The position numbers and the translations under genes were made by a program. The notes under the pieces are model-generated. The model had not been told where the DNA came from. It saw nothing but the letters and a program-made list of their open reading frames with translations, and ran no database searches. Positions 5,314-5,963 of a DNA stretch of 5,963 bases are shown one piece after another. How positions within the stretch are numbered: position 1 is the stretch's first letter; every line of letters begins with the position of its first letter. Origin of the DNA: Dehalococcoidia bacterium (GTDB lineage Bacteria; Chloroflexota; Dehalococcoidia; Dehalococcoidales; RBG-16-60-22); NCBI GenBank assembly GCA_030605045.1, contig JAUWBK010000078.1, forward strand, positions 1 through 5,963, read 5' to 3'.

Positions 5314-5963
5314 CGCGCTTTCCCCAGAGCAGCCCCGCACAGACAAGAGTAACGACAAACAGGGTAGCCGCCACTCCGGAGAATGTGATATAGAACTGGT
5401 AGGTGTCAATGAGGTAGCCGATAAGAAGTGTTATCGCCGGACCTCCACGGCTACCGAAATAGTAGATACCGAGCACCGTGGAGCGTTTCTGCGGTGACGT
5501 ATGGCTGATAATATAGGCCTCCACCACCGGCATGCCAACATGCATCGCGGTACCCATGATGAGCAATATGGCATAGAAACCCATACCCATTGACACCTGA
5601 TTAAGCAGGAAAATAGCCGGCGCCGCGACGAGGCCCACGGCAATGATGACTGGTATCCTCCCCAGCCGGTCGGAAAGATAGCCACCCAAAAGACCACCCC
5701 AGAGCCCGCCAAAGAAGGCAATGGATAGCAGAGCACCACCCCACTCCTCGCTGGCACCGAGCTGGTCAACTGCGTAAAGAGGGATGAATTGGAGCGAGGA
5801 ATAGACCAAGACCATGCTGGCAATGCCCAAAATGACAAAGGCTACCATCCGGCGCATGTCTACTGGTTCAGATGGCATCTCGGCGGAACTATCCGATTTC
5901 GCCTTTTTGGCGACGCTGGTGTATCCCCTCCGCCCTAAGAGCATATAGAAGACTATACCAAAA
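5309..5963 (-). CDS. MFS transporter, C-terminal half (N-terminus beyond the window)
   Basis: The frame stays open to the right edge, reading FGIVFY before the internal Met at 5944. That Met is therefore not the start, and 217 residues of the C-terminal half are visible. The N-terminal residues seen look like the end of helix 6. A charged cytoplasmic loop follows (KKAKSDSSAEMPSEPVDMRR), then six helices beginning with MVAFVILGIASMVLVY and ending with VAATLFVVTLVCAGLLW. Between helices 8 and 9 lies GGYLSDRLGR, the second copy of MFS motif A (G-x-x-x-D-R-x-G-R), a gating signature. Helix 11 contains a glycine-rich YYFGSRGGPA. The substrate cannot be named. MFS proteins are proton-driven inner-membrane carriers of about 400 residues, so about half is missing here. 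It converges on the dehydrogenase with a 3-bp gap; a link to hydroxyacid transport is possible but not shown. Confidence 0.92.
   Translation of the reverse strand, partial: FGIVFYMLLGRRGYTSVAKKAKSDSSAEMPSEPVDMRRMVAFVILGIASMVLVYSSLQFIPLYAVDQLGASEEWGGALLSIAFFGGLWGGLLGGYLSDRLGRIPVIIAVGLVAAPAIFLLNQVSMGMGFYAILLIMGTAMHVGMPVVEAYIISHTSPQKRSTVLGIYYFGSRGGPAITLLIGYLIDTYQFYITFSGVAATLFVVTLVCAGLLWGKRG

Noticed and set aside
5032..5409. Minus-strand 125-aa open frame spanning the convergent gene ends
   Set aside because: It overlaps conserved catalytic parts of the dehydrogenase in antisense and the MFS C-terminus out of frame; no domain is recognised.
1..5963. Defence system, mobile element, CRISPR, tRNA or rRNA content
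   Set aside because: The MoxR ATPase could hint at MoxR-VWA type defence or ternary systems, but no nuclease, integrase, repeat-spacer array, terminal repeats or RNA gene is seen, and the DUF58 partner indicates the common housekeeping-type pair.

Overview
The window looks like ordinary bacterial chromosome, tightly packed, with GC near 50 % by eye. It holds seven protein-coding genes, two of them cut by the window edges. No RNA gene, insertion sequence, CRISPR array or phage gene is visible. Good Shine-Dalgarno sites and -35/-10-like elements indicate a bacterium. The gene mix (a COG0731 radical SAM protein, MoxR/DUF58, a TM1367-like protein, a CtBP-like hydroxyacid dehydrogenase, EamA and MFS transporters) would suit an uncultivated anaerobe such as a Chloroflexota/Dehalococcoidia lineage. 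That placement is an impression only and cannot be proved from this sequence.

Left block, minus strand (3676 down to 1): a ten-helix EamA/DMT transporter is followed after 78 bp by a COG0731-type radical SAM enzyme. A MoxR-family AAA+ ATPase starts 5 bp later, and a membrane-anchored DUF58 protein that runs off the left edge starts 18 bp after that. MoxR plus DUF58 is a well-known pair. Its tight linkage to a radical SAM gene is less expected. The 78 bp gap carries a plausible promoter, so the last three genes may form their own transcription unit.

Central control region (3677-3843): a 167-bp divergent intergenic region with one candidate sigma70-type promoter facing each way. It contains a perfect 10-bp inverted repeat and an inner 8-bp inverted repeat. 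As a result each divergent transcript meets the same two words in the same order near its start. This is the most suggestive unexplained structure in the window.

Right block: on the plus strand a 124-aa TM1367-like cyclophilin-fold protein (Pfam Cyclophil_like, formerly DUF369) with a strong ribosome-binding site is followed 31 bp later by a 351-aa D-isomer-specific 2-hydroxyacid dehydrogenase with a complete Arg/Glu/His catalytic set. The C-terminal half of an MFS transporter converges on it with only 3 bp between stop codons. The dehydrogenase, the cyclophilin-like protein and the nearby transporters could form a small organic-acid uptake and reduction locus, but this is inferred from position only. 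I see no clearly new defence or mobile system here; the findings are leads of modest strength.
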